Assembly (NCBI GenBank): GCA_934630385.1
Contig: CAKTWE010000032.1
Location: 1-20,044, forward strand
Source of the DNA: an uncultured Collinsella sp.
GTDB taxonomy: Bacteria > Actinomycetota > Coriobacteriia > Coriobacteriales > Coriobacteriaceae
Direction of reading: 5' to 3'
Length of the DNA stretch: 20,044 nucleotides
Under the pieces are notes generated by a model, which was not told the DNA's origin, did no database searches, and saw only the letters and a program-made list of their open reading frames with translations. Shown here in pieces: positions 7,179 to 15,409 of this stretch. The position numbers and the translations under genes were made by a program. Position 1 is the stretch's first letter; every line of letters begins with the position of its first letter.

Positions 7179-7841
7179 ATGGGCAACAACACAGCAGATA
7201 TCTCTGTGGTCGATGCCGTCCCCGCATCCGATAGCGCGGCAAAGCGCCTGACGGGCGACGAACGCCGTCGCGAGATCCTCGCCGCCGTGCGCACCGTAAG
7301 CTCCGAGCTGGGCGTGTCCCACCTATCGGTATCGGCTGTGACCAAGCGAGCCGGCTGCACGCGCTCGCTGTTCTACCACTACTTCGCCGACATGGACGCC
7401 GCCGTCACCGCCGTCATGGACGAGGCAATCGACGGCTTCATTACCGAGCTCGAGCAGTGGAATGCCAGCCGCACGGTTGGCGACATCGAGGGCGCACTCG
7501 ACACCGTCGCCCCGCTCTTTAAGCGCCTGGTCGCCAGCGGCCACGAGCTGCCGAGTACGCTCACCTCGAGCAGCGGCGCGCTCTACGGCGGCTTTTTGCA
7601 CAACGTGGTCCAGCGCGTGGCTCAGTACATCTGCGACACCACCGTGGTGGATTTTGTCGCCCATCATGAGCTACGCATCGACCATGTCTACGAAACGTTC
7701 TACACCCTCATCATGGGGTTGTTGATGTATATCCGCACGCACCCCGATGTGCCCGACGAGACGGTCAAGGAAATCATCGCCTCGACACTCCACATCGAGG
7801 GCTATACCGCCAAGTATCCGGAGCGCAAGCCCCAGAACTGA
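7179..7841 (+). CDS. TetR/AcrR family transcriptional regulator
   Basis: A 220-residue DNA-binding protein, normal length for TetR. The helix-turn-helix lies at about residues 30-72: RREILAAVRTVSSELGVSHL, then SVSAVTKRAGCTRSLFYHYF, where the TRSLFYHYF recognition-helix end is diagnostic. The C-terminal three-quarters is a ligand-binding/dimerisation domain with no recognisable effector. A 26-residue hydrophilic N-terminal extension precedes the fold. Start ATG 7179 has GAAAGG about 8 bases upstream. It is divergent from the flavoprotein and is followed after 63 bases by the polytopic membrane protein. Two palindromes in the divergent gap are probable binding sites, suggesting it regulates both directions and itself. 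The 63-base gap to the next gene contains a 7-base GCCCGCG/CGCGGGC hairpin (7859-7886). Confidence 0.92.
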   Translation: MGNNTADISVVDAVPASDSAAKRLTGDERRREILAAVRTVSSELGVSHLSVSAVTKRAGCTRSLFYHYFADMDAAVTAVMDEAIDGFITELEQWNASRTVGDIEGALDTVAPLFKRLVASGHELPSTLTSSSGALYGGFLHNVVQRVAQYICDTTVVDFVAHHELRIDHVYETFYTLIMGLLMYIRTHPDVPDETVKEIIASTLHIEGYTAKYPERKPQN

Positions 7842-7904
7842 CGACATTTGGCCAAACTGCCCGCGATCAGAAGAGGGGCCGCGGGCGTGTGAAAGGAGAG
7901 CAGC

Positions 7905-8912
7905 ATGCTGTTCGATGTTTGGGGTAGCGATACCCTTATCCACTGGGCCGGCTGGGCCATGGTCTTTATCGGCCTGATCGTGCTCAACGAAGTCGGCCGC
8001 CGCACCAAGCTGGGCGCGGCCATCATCTTTGGCGTGGCTCCGCTGGCCATGACCATCTACTGCGTCGCCATCGCCATCGGCGTCTCACAAGGCGCCGAGT
8101 GGGCGCTCACCAACCCCACCCATGTGTACCAGAACAGCTGGTTCCACTACGCCAAGGTATACGCGGCGCTGGCCGGTTGCTGGGGCTTCATTGCCATTAA
8201 GTACCAGTGGGGCAAGATCGGCAAAGCGCATTGGTTCCGCGCGTGGCCGTTTGTGATCGTCGCCATCAACATCATGATCGCCGTCGTGTCCGACTTTGAG
8301 AGTGCCTATCACTTCTTTGTCCTGGGCGAGTCCACCTGGGTCACCTCCGAAGGTGCTACGCAGCTGGCCGGCTGGAACAACGTGTTCAACGGCATCGCCG
8401 GTATCATCAACATCTTCTGCATGACCGGTTGGTGGAGCGTCTACGCCTCCGAGGATCAGACCGACATGCTGTGGCCCGACATGACCTGGGTCTACATCAT
8501 CGCCTACGATATCTGGAACTTCTGCTACACCTACAACTGCCTGCCCACCCACTCCTGGTTCTGCGGCTTTGCGCTGCTGTTGGCGCCCACCGTCGCGGCC
8601 TTTATCTGGAACAAGGGCGGCTGGATCCAGAACCGCGCCTTTACGCTGGCCATTTGGTGCATGTTTGCCCAGGTGTTCCCGTACTTCCAGGAGGAATCCA
8701 TCTTTGTGACTCACTCCACGCTCGACCCCGTCGCCGCTACCGCGGTCTCAATCGCCGCACTGGTCGCCAACGTCGCCGCAATCATCTACATCGCCTACCG
8801 CGCCAAGAAGCTCGGCCGCAATCCCTACAAGCAGGATGTCTTTGAGGGCACCAGCGATTGGGAGAAGGCTACCGCTCGCCGCGCCAAGGTTGATTACGCG
8901 CACGCCGAGTAA
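7905..8912 (+). CDS. Polytopic membrane protein, DUF5692-like
   Basis: A 335-residue integral membrane protein with about nine predicted helices (near residues 10-30, 36-60, 83-101, 111-130, 153-175, 192-212, 218-236, 244-261, 275-299) and a short charged cytoplasmic tail. It is unusually rich in Trp, Tyr and Phe. Candidate functional motifs are YDIWNFCYTYNCLPTHSWFC (201-220) and FPYFQEES (258-265). I associate this pattern with DUF5692, a family of unknown function seen in anaerobes including Coriobacteria; this is recognition from memory and not a search. AAAGGAGA sits 5 bases before ATG 7905. Co-directional with tetR and sharing its divergent control region with the iron-sulphur flavoprotein, it may be the membrane partner or transporter of that redox module; this is inference. 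Confidence 0.82.
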   Translation: MLFDVWGSDTLIHWAGWAMVFIGLIVLNEVGRRTKLGAAIIFGVAPLAMTIYCVAIAIGVSQGAEWALTNPTHVYQNSWFHYAKVYAALAGCWGFIAIKYQWGKIGKAHWFRAWPFVIVAINIMIAVVSDFESAYHFFVLGESTWVTSEGATQLAGWNNVFNGIAGIINIFCMTGWWSVYASEDQTDMLWPDMTWVYIIAYDIWNFCYTYNCLPTHSWFCGFALLLAPTVAAFIWNKGGWIQNRAFTLAIWCMFAQVFPYFQEESIFVTHSTLDPVAATAVSIAALVANVAAIIYIAYRAKKLGRNPYKQDVFEGTSDWEKATARRAKVDYAHAE

Positions 8913-8979
8913 CGTGTTTATTCCGCCCACATTTGGGTGTAGGCAAACTTAGCCGACGCCGCAATCGCGCGTCATACGC

Positions 8980-9018
8980 AGCCCCGGAAAGCGATTCGCC
9001 CGCTTTCCGGGGCTTTTT
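8980..9018 (+). terminator. Strong intrinsic terminator after the membrane protein gene
   Basis: A perfect 13-base stem AGCCCCGGAAAGC/GCTTTCCGGGGCT (8980-8992 with 9002-9014) is followed by TTTTT. It ends the tetR-membrane protein transcript. The rest of the 8913-9166 gap shows no gene; two short CCCA/TGGG palindromes (about 8928 and 9119) flank it. Confidence 0.92.
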
Positions 9019-9166
9019 GTTGCTGCGCGCATTCACGCACATATTCCATTCGCACACACATTCAAAACCTCTCGCACAGATAAAATCAGATTTCCAACCG
9101 CCTGACAGCCCTATGTGACCCCAATTTTGGGTACATTGTTGTCCCGATATCGAGCTTGGGGGATAT

Positions 9167-10663
9167 ATGAAAGATGAGACGACGGGCCAAGAGGATGCGG
9201 CCCAAGATACAGAAGCGCGTGCCGAGGCCCTAGAGAGCCTAGACCAGATCGCGCTGGCCGAGATTGCGTTTGACGATTCGAGCGTTGATGTGCAGGATGA
9301 GCCGGAAGCCGGGGGGCAGTCCGATGGTAAGGATGCAGGCGACGTTGAGCCTACCGAAGATGAGGTGGATCACGAAGACACCGAAAGCGAGGCCGGCAAC
9401 CAGCCCGAATCCGACACGGGCGAGGAAACCATCTTGCTCGACAGCTTGCCGGCCGAGGATTCGCTGACCCGCGAGCTCCCCGGCCTAGGTTCTGCTCCTG
9501 TCGTCGATGAGACCATCGCCATGGGCGATATTCCCCTGCCGTCCATTCCCTCGGCACGCGAAGCCGAGGTCCGCCATCGCAAGATGTCGCCCAAGCGCCG
9601 CAATCTAATGGTCGCCGGCGCTGTGGCCGTTGCGCTTGTCGCCGGCGGCGCAGGCTACGCAGCCTGGAACGGATACCGGCAAGAGCAGGCTGCCATCGTC
9701 GCCGCCAATGCCCACACGATGATGTCGGTGCAGATTGGTGTACATGCCGCGGGCCTCGACTGCTCAACTGGCTCCAAGATTCCCGTGCAGGTGAGCGGGC
9801 AGGATTCCGACGGTTCTTCCGTGAGCGAAACGCTCTACGTTGACGAGCATGGTCGCGGCATTAAGCTGCTGCCCGGCGATTACACGCTCTCCATCGCCGC
9901 CTCCCCCATCGCGGCCGACGGCACCATCTACACCGTCCCGACCACCAAGGCACAGGTTACGGTCAAGAGCGATGGGCAGGACCTGCGCGCTCAAGCCACC
10001 TTTAAACTTAAGGTGCCCTCGGCCGACACAGTGACCGACGACCAGATCGATGCCGCCGCCAAGTATGCCGAGGAAGGCGGCGCGAGCTCTGCCGCGGCTG
10101 CCAAAGTGCTCCAGCAGGCAGCAACCGCGCGGCGCGACGCCGCCGTCAATGCCGTGAGCGCGCAAAAGGCACAGTCTGCCCGCGATGCCGACGCCCGTCA
10201 CAAGGCGACGGATCTGTATCAGCTCGATATTCCGGTTGAGTGGTACGGCAAGGTCGAGACTTGGCAAAATGGCAGCACGCTATGCATCTATCTTGCCGGC
10301 GACAGCGATACGCCGATTGTGACGCTTGTCGCGGTGCGCGAGGGCGAGAGCTTTACGCCCGATGAGGGCGATACGGTTTTGGGTGCGGCCAATCTAGGCA
10401 ACGGCTACACCGTCTACGCCAGCGGCCCCGTCTATCCGTACGTGGTGCCCCAGACCATCAACGGACGGACGCAGAATCCCGTGTCAACCTACCCCATGGA
10501 CACGGCCATTGAGCTTGTCGAGCTCACGACCGGTAACCGCTACACCTATAGCCAGATCAAGAACGTACTGGTCGGCAAAGACGGCAAGGCAGACGCCGCG
10601 ACCAAGCTCGAGACCGACTACCTCGCCCAGATTCTCCTGCCGAGCATCAAGGCCCAGGACTAG
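9167..10663 (+). CDS. Single-pass membrane protein with acidic cytoplasmic N-terminus
   Basis: I do not recognise a named family. The 498-residue protein has a strongly acidic, low-complexity N-terminal region (residues 1-130), a basic cluster RHRKMSPKRRN at 137-147, one transmembrane helix at about 147-168 (LMVAGAVAVALVAGGAGYAA), then an extracytoplasmic part. That part contains an Ig-like or carboxypeptidase-regulatory-like stretch (about 185-290, including GIKLLPGDYTLSIAASPIAA), an Ala/Gln-rich helical stretch (about 300-345), and a C-terminal beta-rich domain beginning LDIPVEWYGKVETW. Basic residues before the helix predict N-terminus inside. GGGGGA precedes ATG 9167. It stands alone between a terminator and a palindromic repeat. 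An envelope-sensing or anchoring role is possible but unsupported. Confidence 0.8.
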   Translation: MKDETTGQEDAAQDTEARAEALESLDQIALAEIAFDDSSVDVQDEPEAGGQSDGKDAGDVEPTEDEVDHEDTESEAGNQPESDTGEETILLDSLPAEDSLTRELPGLGSAPVVDETIAMGDIPLPSIPSAREAEVRHRKMSPKRRNLMVAGAVAVALVAGGAGYAAWNGYRQEQAAIVAANAHTMMSVQIGVHAAGLDCSTGSKIPVQVSGQDSDGSSVSETLYVDEHGRGIKLLPGDYTLSIAASPIAADGTIYTVPTTKAQVTVKSDGQDLRAQATFKLKVPSADTVTDDQIDAAAKYAEEGGASSAAAAKVLQQAATARRDAAVNAVSAQKAQSARDADARHKATDLYQLDIPVEWYGKVETWQNGSTLCIYLAGDSDTPIVTLVAVREGESFTPDEGDTVLGAANLGNGYTVYASGPVYPYVVPQTINGRTQNPVSTYPMDTAIELVELTTGNRYTYSQIKNVLVGKDGKADAATKLETDYLAQILLPSIKAQD

Positions 10664-10705
10664 CCGGTCCGAAGACAGCCGCCCAACACCCACATCCCTA
10701 ACGCA

Positions 10706-10770
10706 GTTGCGGTGAAATAGGGACTGTTTTTGCTGGTAAAACCGCAAAACAGTCCCTATTTCACCGCAAC
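10706..10770. repeat. Perfect 25-base inverted repeat (dispersed-palindrome type)
   Basis: The arms 10706-10730 and 10746-10770 are perfectly complementary over 25 bases around a 15-base loop; the loop itself has a GGT/ACC mini-stem. The arm runs GTTGCGGTGAAATAGGGACT then GTTTT. It lies between two convergent genes. Its length, perfection and lack of coding potential suggest a mobile or dispersed palindrome, possibly also acting as a bidirectional terminator. Confidence 0.85.
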
Positions 10771-10795
10771 TTATTGGTGGCCTTTTGGGTGGCAC

Positions 10796-10969
10796 TCAGC
10801 GCCACGGATCGGCTTCGAACATCGGCTCGCGCTCGGGGCGGCGATCGCTGTAGGGATCGTAGCCGTCGTCGTCCTCGTTCTCGGCACGGATGTAGGGGTC
10901 GCGCGGCTTGGGCGCCGGTTTGGACGTGGGCTTGGGCGCCGGCGCGCTTGTCTTGATCTCATCTTTCAT
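10796..10969 (-). CDS. Small Pro/Asp-rich hypothetical protein
   Basis: A 57-residue hydrophilic protein starting MKDEIKTSAPAPKPTSKPAP and ending FEADPWR, with an acidic, aromatic middle (RAENEDDDGYDPYSDRR). I do not recognise a family. It has no membrane segment and looks intrinsically disordered. Of three in-frame ATGs, the third (10969) is chosen because AAGGAG lies 8 bases upstream; the second ATG would be only 2 bases from it. It reads in the same direction as clpB and starts just past the clpB terminator, so it needs its own promoter or readthrough. The strong ribosome site is the main argument that it is real. Confidence 0.55.
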   Translation of the reverse strand: MKDEIKTSAPAPKPTSKPAPKPRDPYIRAENEDDDGYDPYSDRRPEREPMFEADPWR

Positions 10970-11020
10970 CTGCATAGCTCCTTGCATCGCATCCGTTCAA
11001 TATCATCGATTGTCGCACGA

Positions 11021-11056
11021 AAAAGGGCGGCGGACCCAATTGGATCCGCCGCCCTT
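11021..11056 (-). terminator. Intrinsic terminator of clpB
   Basis: AAGGGCGGCGGA (11023-11034) pairs with TCCGCCGCCCTT (11045-11056), and on the minus strand the stem runs into TTTTT. It begins about 45 bases after the clpB stop. Confidence 0.9.
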
Positions 11057-11100
11057 GGCGTTTAGAGACGACTGGCAGATTTTAAGGCATGGCCCAAAAT

Positions 11101-13728
11101 CTACTCGGCGTCGGGGACCTCGTAGGTGGCCGCCGGCGTGCTGTCGCACACGACGGTAAAGCCGCCGTCCTTGTCGGCATCGACCGTCACCTGATCGCCC
11201 TCGCGCACCGTGCCGTCGATGATAGCGGCCGCGATGGCATCCACGACCTCGCGTTGCACCAAACGCTTGAGCGGACGGGCGCCAAAGACCGGGTCCAGGC
11301 CGCCCACGGCGAGCATCTGCTTGGCCGCCGGAGTGATGGCAAGCGTCATGCGCTCCTTGGCCAGACGCGCGCGGACGTCGGCGAGCTGGATGTCGACGAT
11401 CTTCTCGATCTGCGCCATGCCGAGCGGATGGAACACCACGATATCGTCGATACGGTTGAGGAACTCGGGACGGAAGGTCTGAGCCATGGCCGCGTCGACC
11501 TGATGGCGCATCTCCTCCTCGTCCTTACCGGACAGATCGGCGATGGCCTTGGAGCCCACGTTAGACGTCATGATGATGATCGTGTTCTTGAAGGACACTT
11601 GGCGACCCTGACCGTCGGTCAGGCGGCCGTCGTCGAGCACCTGCAGCAGCACGTTAAAGACATCCGGATGGGCCTTCTCCATCTCGTCGAGCAAGATCAC
11701 GGAGTAGGGACGACGGCGCACGGCCTCGGTGAGCTGGCCGCCCTCGTCGTAACCCACGTATCCCGGGGGCGCACCGATCAGACGCTGGACGCTGAACTTC
11801 TCCATGTACTCGGACATGTCGATACGCACGAGCGCGCGCTCGTCGTCGAACAGGCACTCGGCAAGCGCCTTGGCGAGCTCGGTCTTGCCCACGCCGGTGG
11901 GGCCCAGGAAGAAGAAGCTGCCGATGGGCTTGTCTGGATCGGAGAGGCCCGCACGGCTACGGCGCACGGCCGCGGCCACAGCGGACACGGCCTCGTCCTG
12001 ACCGATGACGCGCTTATGCAGCTCGCCCTCCAGGCCCTTGAGCTTGTCGAGCTCGCCCTGCATCATCTTGGACACGGGCACGCCGGTCCAGGCACTCACG
12101 ACCTCGGCGATCTCATCGGAGGTCACCTGCTCGTTGAGGCCCTCGCCGTCCTGCTCCTTTTGTGCCTCGAGCGCAGCCTCGGACTCCTGAATCTGCTGCT
12201 GCAGGCCCGGAATCACGGAGAAGCGCAGCTCGGACGCACGACCCAGGTCGCCGTTGCGCGTCGCGCGCTCCTCTTCGCTCTTGGCCTCGTCAAGCTGGCC
12301 CTTAAGCTCCTGCACGTGGTCGATGGCGTTCTTTTGGTTGAGCCAGCCGGCCTTTTGCACGTTGAGCTTTTCCTGGACCTCGGCAATCTCCTGGCGCAGG
12401 GCTTCCAGACGCTCCTTGGAGGCGTCATCGGTCTCCTTCATGAGCGCCTGCTCCTCGATCTGCAGCTGGGTGAGCTGACGCGTGGTGGCGTCGATCTCGA
12501 CCGGCATGCTGTCGAGCTCCATGCGCAGGCGGCTTGCGGCCTCATCGACCAGGTCGATGGCCTTGTCGGGCAGGAAGCGGTCAGCGATGTAGCGATCGGA
12601 GAGGTCGGCGGCGGCCACGAGCGCGCTATCGGTGATATGCACGCCGTGGAAGATCTCGTACTTCTCCTTGAGGCCACGCAGGATCGAGATGGTGTCCTCG
12701 ACGGTAGGCTCGCTCACCATAACGGTCTGGAAACGACGGGCGAGCGCCGCGTCCTTCTCGATGTACTTACGGTACTCGTCGAGCGTGGTCGCGCCGATCG
12801 CATGCAGGTCGCCACGGGCGAGCGCAGGCTTGAGGATGTTGCCGGCGTCCATGGAGCCCTCGGTGGCACCCGCGCCCACGATGGTGTGGAGCTCATCGAT
12901 GAACAAGATGACCTTGCCCTCGGATTTTTGCACTTCTTTGAGCACGGCCTTTAAGCGGTCCTCGAACTCGCCGCGGTACTTGGCGCCGGCGACCAACGCG
13001 CTCATGTCGAGCTCAATGAGGTCGCGATCGCGCAGGGTGCTCGGCACGTCGCCAGCCACGATACGCTGGGCGATGCCCTCGACGATGGCGGTTTTACCGA
13101 CGCCCGGCTCGCCGATGAGCACGGGGTTATTCTTGGTGCGACGGGACAGGACCTGAATGGTACGACGAATCTCGTCGGTACGGCCGATGACCGGGTCGAG
13201 CTTGCCGGCGCGGGCCAGATCGCAGATGTTGCGGCCGTACTGCTCCAGCGCCTCAAACTGGGTCTTGTCCTCGGCAGACGTCACGCGGTCATCGCCACGC
13301 AGCTCCTCGTAGACCTGCTCGATGCGCTCCTTGGTGACGCCGGCGTCGCGCAGCACACGACCAGCCTCGCCCTTGTCCTCGGCAAGCGCCATCAGCAAAT
13401 GCTCGGTCACCACAAAGCTGTCGCCCATCTTGGTGGCCTTCTTCTCGGCCTTCTCGATGACGCGGACGAGCTCATTGGACAGGCCCATCTGCTGGCCCTC
13501 GCCGGAAACCTTGGGCGCGTGGTCGATGGCATCCTGCGTGGAGCGTGCGAGCTGGGCCGGGTCGGCACCGATGCGCTCGATGATCACGGAGATATTGCGC
13601 TCGCCGGCACCGAGCAGGGCGGACAGCAGGTGAATCGGCTCCACCGCGCCGGCCTGCGCGCCGGCAGCCGTGCTCATGGCGGTCTGCAGCGCCTCGCGCG
13701 ACGTCATTGCTAGCTTATCGATTCTCAT
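11101..13728 (-). CDS. clpB: ATP-dependent chaperone/disaggregase ClpB
   Basis: ClpB is the cytoplasmic Hsp100 ring ATPase that pulls polypeptides out of aggregates together with DnaK. The 875-residue length and domain order are standard: Clp N-domain with two repeats (about 1-150), first AAA+ domain with Walker A GEPGVGKT (206-213) and Walker B VILFIDE (273-279), coiled-coil middle domain (about 405-530) characteristic of ClpB rather than ClpA/ClpC, second AAA+ domain with Walker A GPTGVGKT (609-616), pore loop GYVGYDEGG (656-664) and Walker B VILLDE (677-682). It has no ClpP-binding tripeptide loop that I could pick out, consistent with a non-proteolytic role. AGAGGTGA lies 5 bases before ATG 13728. 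Its terminator follows closely and the upstream gene is divergent, so it is probably monocistronic. Confidence 0.98.
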   Translation of the reverse strand: MRIDKLAMTSREALQTAMSTAAGAQAGAVEPIHLLSALLGAGERNISVIIERIGADPAQLARSTQDAIDHAPKVSGEGQQMGLSNELVRVIEKAEKKATKMGDSFVVTEHLLMALAEDKGEAGRVLRDAGVTKERIEQVYEELRGDDRVTSAEDKTQFEALEQYGRNICDLARAGKLDPVIGRTDEIRRTIQVLSRRTKNNPVLIGEPGVGKTAIVEGIAQRIVAGDVPSTLRDRDLIELDMSALVAGAKYRGEFEDRLKAVLKEVQKSEGKVILFIDELHTIVGAGATEGSMDAGNILKPALARGDLHAIGATTLDEYRKYIEKDAALARRFQTVMVSEPTVEDTISILRGLKEKYEIFHGVHITDSALVAAADLSDRYIADRFLPDKAIDLVDEAASRLRMELDSMPVEIDATTRQLTQLQIEEQALMKETDDASKERLEALRQEIAEVQEKLNVQKAGWLNQKNAIDHVQELKGQLDEAKSEEERATRNGDLGRASELRFSVIPGLQQQIQESEAALEAQKEQDGEGLNEQVTSDEIAEVVSAWTGVPVSKMMQGELDKLKGLEGELHKRVIGQDEAVSAVAAAVRRSRAGLSDPDKPIGSFFFLGPTGVGKTELAKALAECLFDDERALVRIDMSEYMEKFSVQRLIGAPPGYVGYDEGGQLTEAVRRRPYSVILLDEMEKAHPDVFNVLLQVLDDGRLTDGQGRQVSFKNTIIIMTSNVGSKAIADLSGKDEEEMRHQVDAAMAQTFRPEFLNRIDDIVVFHPLGMAQIEKIVDIQLADVRARLAKERMTLAITPAAKQMLAVGGLDPVFGARPLKRLVQREVVDAIAAAIIDGTVREGDQVTVDADKDGGFTVVCDSTPAATYEVPDAE

Positions 13729-13870
13729 GGAATCACCTCTCTTGGGGTGGCCGCCCTACGGGGCGGCTTCACGTTGTTCGAGAAGTATTGTTGCCAGCTT
13801 TGCGCGATCTTATACACAAATCTAAGTCTCTATATATAAGATTTTCTGAGTGATAGAAAGATAGGACTTG
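13729..13870 (-). promoter_or_regulatory. clpB upstream/leader region
   Basis: It contains a GC hairpin in the leader (GCCGCCC 13750-13756 with GGGCGGC 13761-13767) close to the ribosome site, and an AT-rich interrupted inverted repeat ATCTTATA/TATAAGAT (13807-13814, 13835-13842) that would overlap any -10 box. No CIRCE element and no full HspR HAIR site (CTTGAGT-N7-ACTCAAG) is seen; a lone CTTGAG occurs at about 13867. The heat-shock control mechanism is therefore not evident. Confidence 0.4.
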
Positions 13871-13906
13871 AGAGCGTCGGTCCGGCGCAACCGTGAAACC
13901 CAACTG

Positions 13907-14203
13907 TCTCAATCTGTAACATCTACTCGGCAAAACGGAGTCCAGATGTTACAGATTGAGATGAAGCGCAGAGCCCCCGTACGAAAATCTCAATCTGTAA
14001 CAGCTAGCGGCCCTTTTCGGTCCCAGGTGTTACAGATCGAGATGAAATGATCGGCAGCGGGCGTTTGTCTCATTCTGTAACAACTACCCAGCACATAGGG
14101 GGGCTAGATGTTACAGATTGAGATAGACCGCAGAGCCTCGTCCAAAAATCTCAATCTGTAACACCAGACACCCTTTTAACAGCCCAGCTATTACAGATCG
14201 AGA
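13907..14203. repeat. Tandem array of four hairpin units with 161-base higher-order period
   Basis: Four inverted repeats share the arm TCTCAATCTGTAACA: unit 1 13907-13961 (18-base perfect stem), unit 2 13988-14042, unit 3 14068-14123, unit 4 14149-14203. Unit starts are 81, 80 and 81 bases apart. Units 1 and 3 end in ATTGAGA; units 2 and 4 end in ATCGAGA. The 1-2 and 3-4 linkers share GCAGAGCC and an A-run, and the loops of units 2 and 4 share CCCTTTT. So a two-hairpin module of exactly 161 bases has been duplicated in tandem. No coding potential is seen. It fills the gap between clpB and a divergent small membrane-protein gene. Confidence 0.9.
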
Positions 14204-14214
14204 CAAACGGAACC

Positions 14215-14243
14215 GCCACAAAGGTGCCTGTCCCCTTTGTGGT
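14215..14243. repeat. CCACAAAGG/CCTTTGTGG hairpin repeat, copy 1
   Basis: CCACAAAGG (14216-14224) pairs with CCTTTGTGG (14234-14242) around TGCCTGTCC. A diverged copy lies in inverted orientation at 15095-15129. The shared core on one strand is GCCTGTCCCCTTTGTGGTG. Confidence 0.8.
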
Positions 14244-14371
14244 GATTCACACCGACATCAAGCTCGCTCCCAATATCCGTTGTTCCTGCTTGTATTGAGG
14301 TTAAAATGGATTGTTGCCTAAGCATATTCATTTCTCTCGTTCTTGATAGTTCTTCGTCTCAAGGAGCAGAT

Positions 14372-15040
14372 ATGAAGTCGTCTTATTCTACTGCTCGCAA
14401 CGTCATTGCCATTCTCGCCATACCCATCGTGATGCTCTTTCTTATCGTCGTCACACCCTTTTCCCTGGGTATCGCCTCGCCCTTCGATTTGTGCGGGATG
14501 GTCGACGCCGGCTCGCGTGCCACCTCGCTCTCCTTTATCTGCCGCGGTGTGCTCTACGAAGATGCAATTCCCACCGGGCTTTGGCGGTCAAAGCTGCCGC
14601 TGCTCGGTCAGGTCGATGGACGTTCTCCCTACTTCAACCTTGAACCTCAAGCGATGAACTATCTGATCGATGACCAACCCCTTGCCTCCATCACCCTCGC
14701 TTACGACTATGCTCCAAACACCGACAAGCGTCACATGAACCAAGTCCTCGACAAACTGCTTGAACAGTGCGGGCTCAGCGATGAGGTCGACCGAACCGTC
14801 GATAGCGACCAGAAATTAAAGCGAACAGAACTCCGCCGCATCGGAAAAGTCAAAGGGCGAGGCAGGGCTGCCTACTGGCAGGCCTGGGCGATACACGACA
14901 AGAGCGAATTTGGGCACAGCACCTATACGGTCACCGTCTTCACTAAAGATGGAATCAAGGACAATGTTGACGATTTCACGTCGTCCAAACTCGGCATCCC
15001 CAAAACGACCAAACCAGCCAGCCCGGATGAAATCCTGTAG
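14372..15040 (+). CDS. Membrane-anchored or secreted hypothetical protein
   Basis: A 222-residue protein with an N-terminal hydrophobic segment (residues 11-35, VIAILAIPIVMLFLIVVTPF then SLGIA) preceded by a short basic/polar stretch, consistent with a signal anchor, and a soluble remainder without recognised motifs. Two cysteines (LCGM, ICRG) lie just after the anchor. ATG 14372 is chosen because AAGGAG sits 5 bases upstream; an in-frame ATG at 14306 (GAGG upstream) would add 22 residues and is less natural for an export signal. Codon use and GC are lower than in the neighbouring housekeeping genes. It is bracketed by two inverted copies of the CTTTGTGG hairpin. Function unknown. Confidence 0.72.
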   Translation: MKSSYSTARNVIAILAIPIVMLFLIVVTPFSLGIASPFDLCGMVDAGSRATSLSFICRGVLYEDAIPTGLWRSKLPLLGQVDGRSPYFNLEPQAMNYLIDDQPLASITLAYDYAPNTDKRHMNQVLDKLLEQCGLSDEVDRTVDSDQKLKRTELRRIGKVKGRGRAAYWQAWAIHDKSEFGHSTYTVTVFTKDGIKDNVDDFTSSKLGIPKTTKPASPDEIL

Positions 15041-15094
15041 GGACATTCATTGAAATGTCGCTCAACATGCATGTCGACATCGAATTCGCTCCCC

Positions 15095-15129
15095 GCCACC
15101 ACAAAGGGGACAGGCGTCTTTGTGGTGGC
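15095..15129. repeat. CTTTGTGGTGG hairpin repeat, copy 2 (inverted)
   Basis: GCCACCACAAAG (15095-15106) and CTTTGTGGTGGC (15118-15129) form a perfect 12-base stem around GGGACAGGCGT. It is the reverse-complement counterpart of the element at 14215-14243. Confidence 0.82.
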
Positions 15130-15252
15130 CCTAGGGTAATCAGCGCCTTTGGCTACCGCGCCCACAACCCGCTCGAGGAGGCCGTGCGCAAGCACTACGG
15201 CAACGCGCTCGTCATCTCGCGGGAGGGCCACGAGGCAGGGTTTACCGTTTAA
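15130..15252 (+). pseudogene. Possible 3' remnant of a lost gene
   Basis: The frame after the hairpin repeat encodes RVISAFGYRAHNPLEEAVRK then HYGNALVISREGHEAGFTV and a stop. This segment has the GC-rich third positions of the region's real genes and is followed by a terminator, but upstream of it the frame runs through the palindromic repeat and there is no ribosome site. I read it as the C-terminal tail of a gene whose front was lost. The family is not recognised. Confidence 0.35.
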
Positions 15253-15283
15253 TCACAATCAGACATATCCGCTTTACGATGCA

Positions 15284-15324
15284 AGAAGCCGCCACAGGAA
15301 CCATCCCTGCGGCGGCTTCTTTGG
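15284..15324 (+). terminator. Intrinsic terminator downstream of the gene-tail remnant
   Basis: AGAAGCCGCCACAGG (15284-15298) pairs with CCTGCGGCGGCTTCT (15306-15320), 14 of 15 positions, then TTGGG. The T-run is short. The rest of the 15041-15409 gap holds a repeat, the remnant and a 15-base palindrome ATCTATCCGATAGAT (15394-15408) just after the ATPase stop. Confidence 0.7.
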
Positions 15325-15409
15325 GACTGCAGGGACCAATCGCCGGTGCTGGAGGCCGTTTTTGGTCTCTGGCGTTGGCTTTCGGCCCCCTCAATCTATC
15401 CGATAGATA

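Noticed and set aside
8913..9166. CCCA/TGGG short palindromes as operators
   Set aside because: Four-base half-sites are too short to support a regulatory claim, although two occur in the same gap.
11089..12954. 621-codon plus-strand open frame opposite clpB
   Set aside because: ClpB is unmistakable on the other strand; this frame begins in the clpB 3' region and shows no domain pattern.
13729..13906. CIRCE or HAIR heat-shock operator for clpB
   Set aside because: No TTAGCACTC-N9-GAGTGCTAA, and only one isolated CTTGAG half-site rather than the paired HAIR motif.
13907..14203. CRISPR array
   Set aside because: The repeated units are hairpins with diverging loops at 80/81-base spacing. There are no 28-37-base direct repeats with equal spacers and no cas genes.
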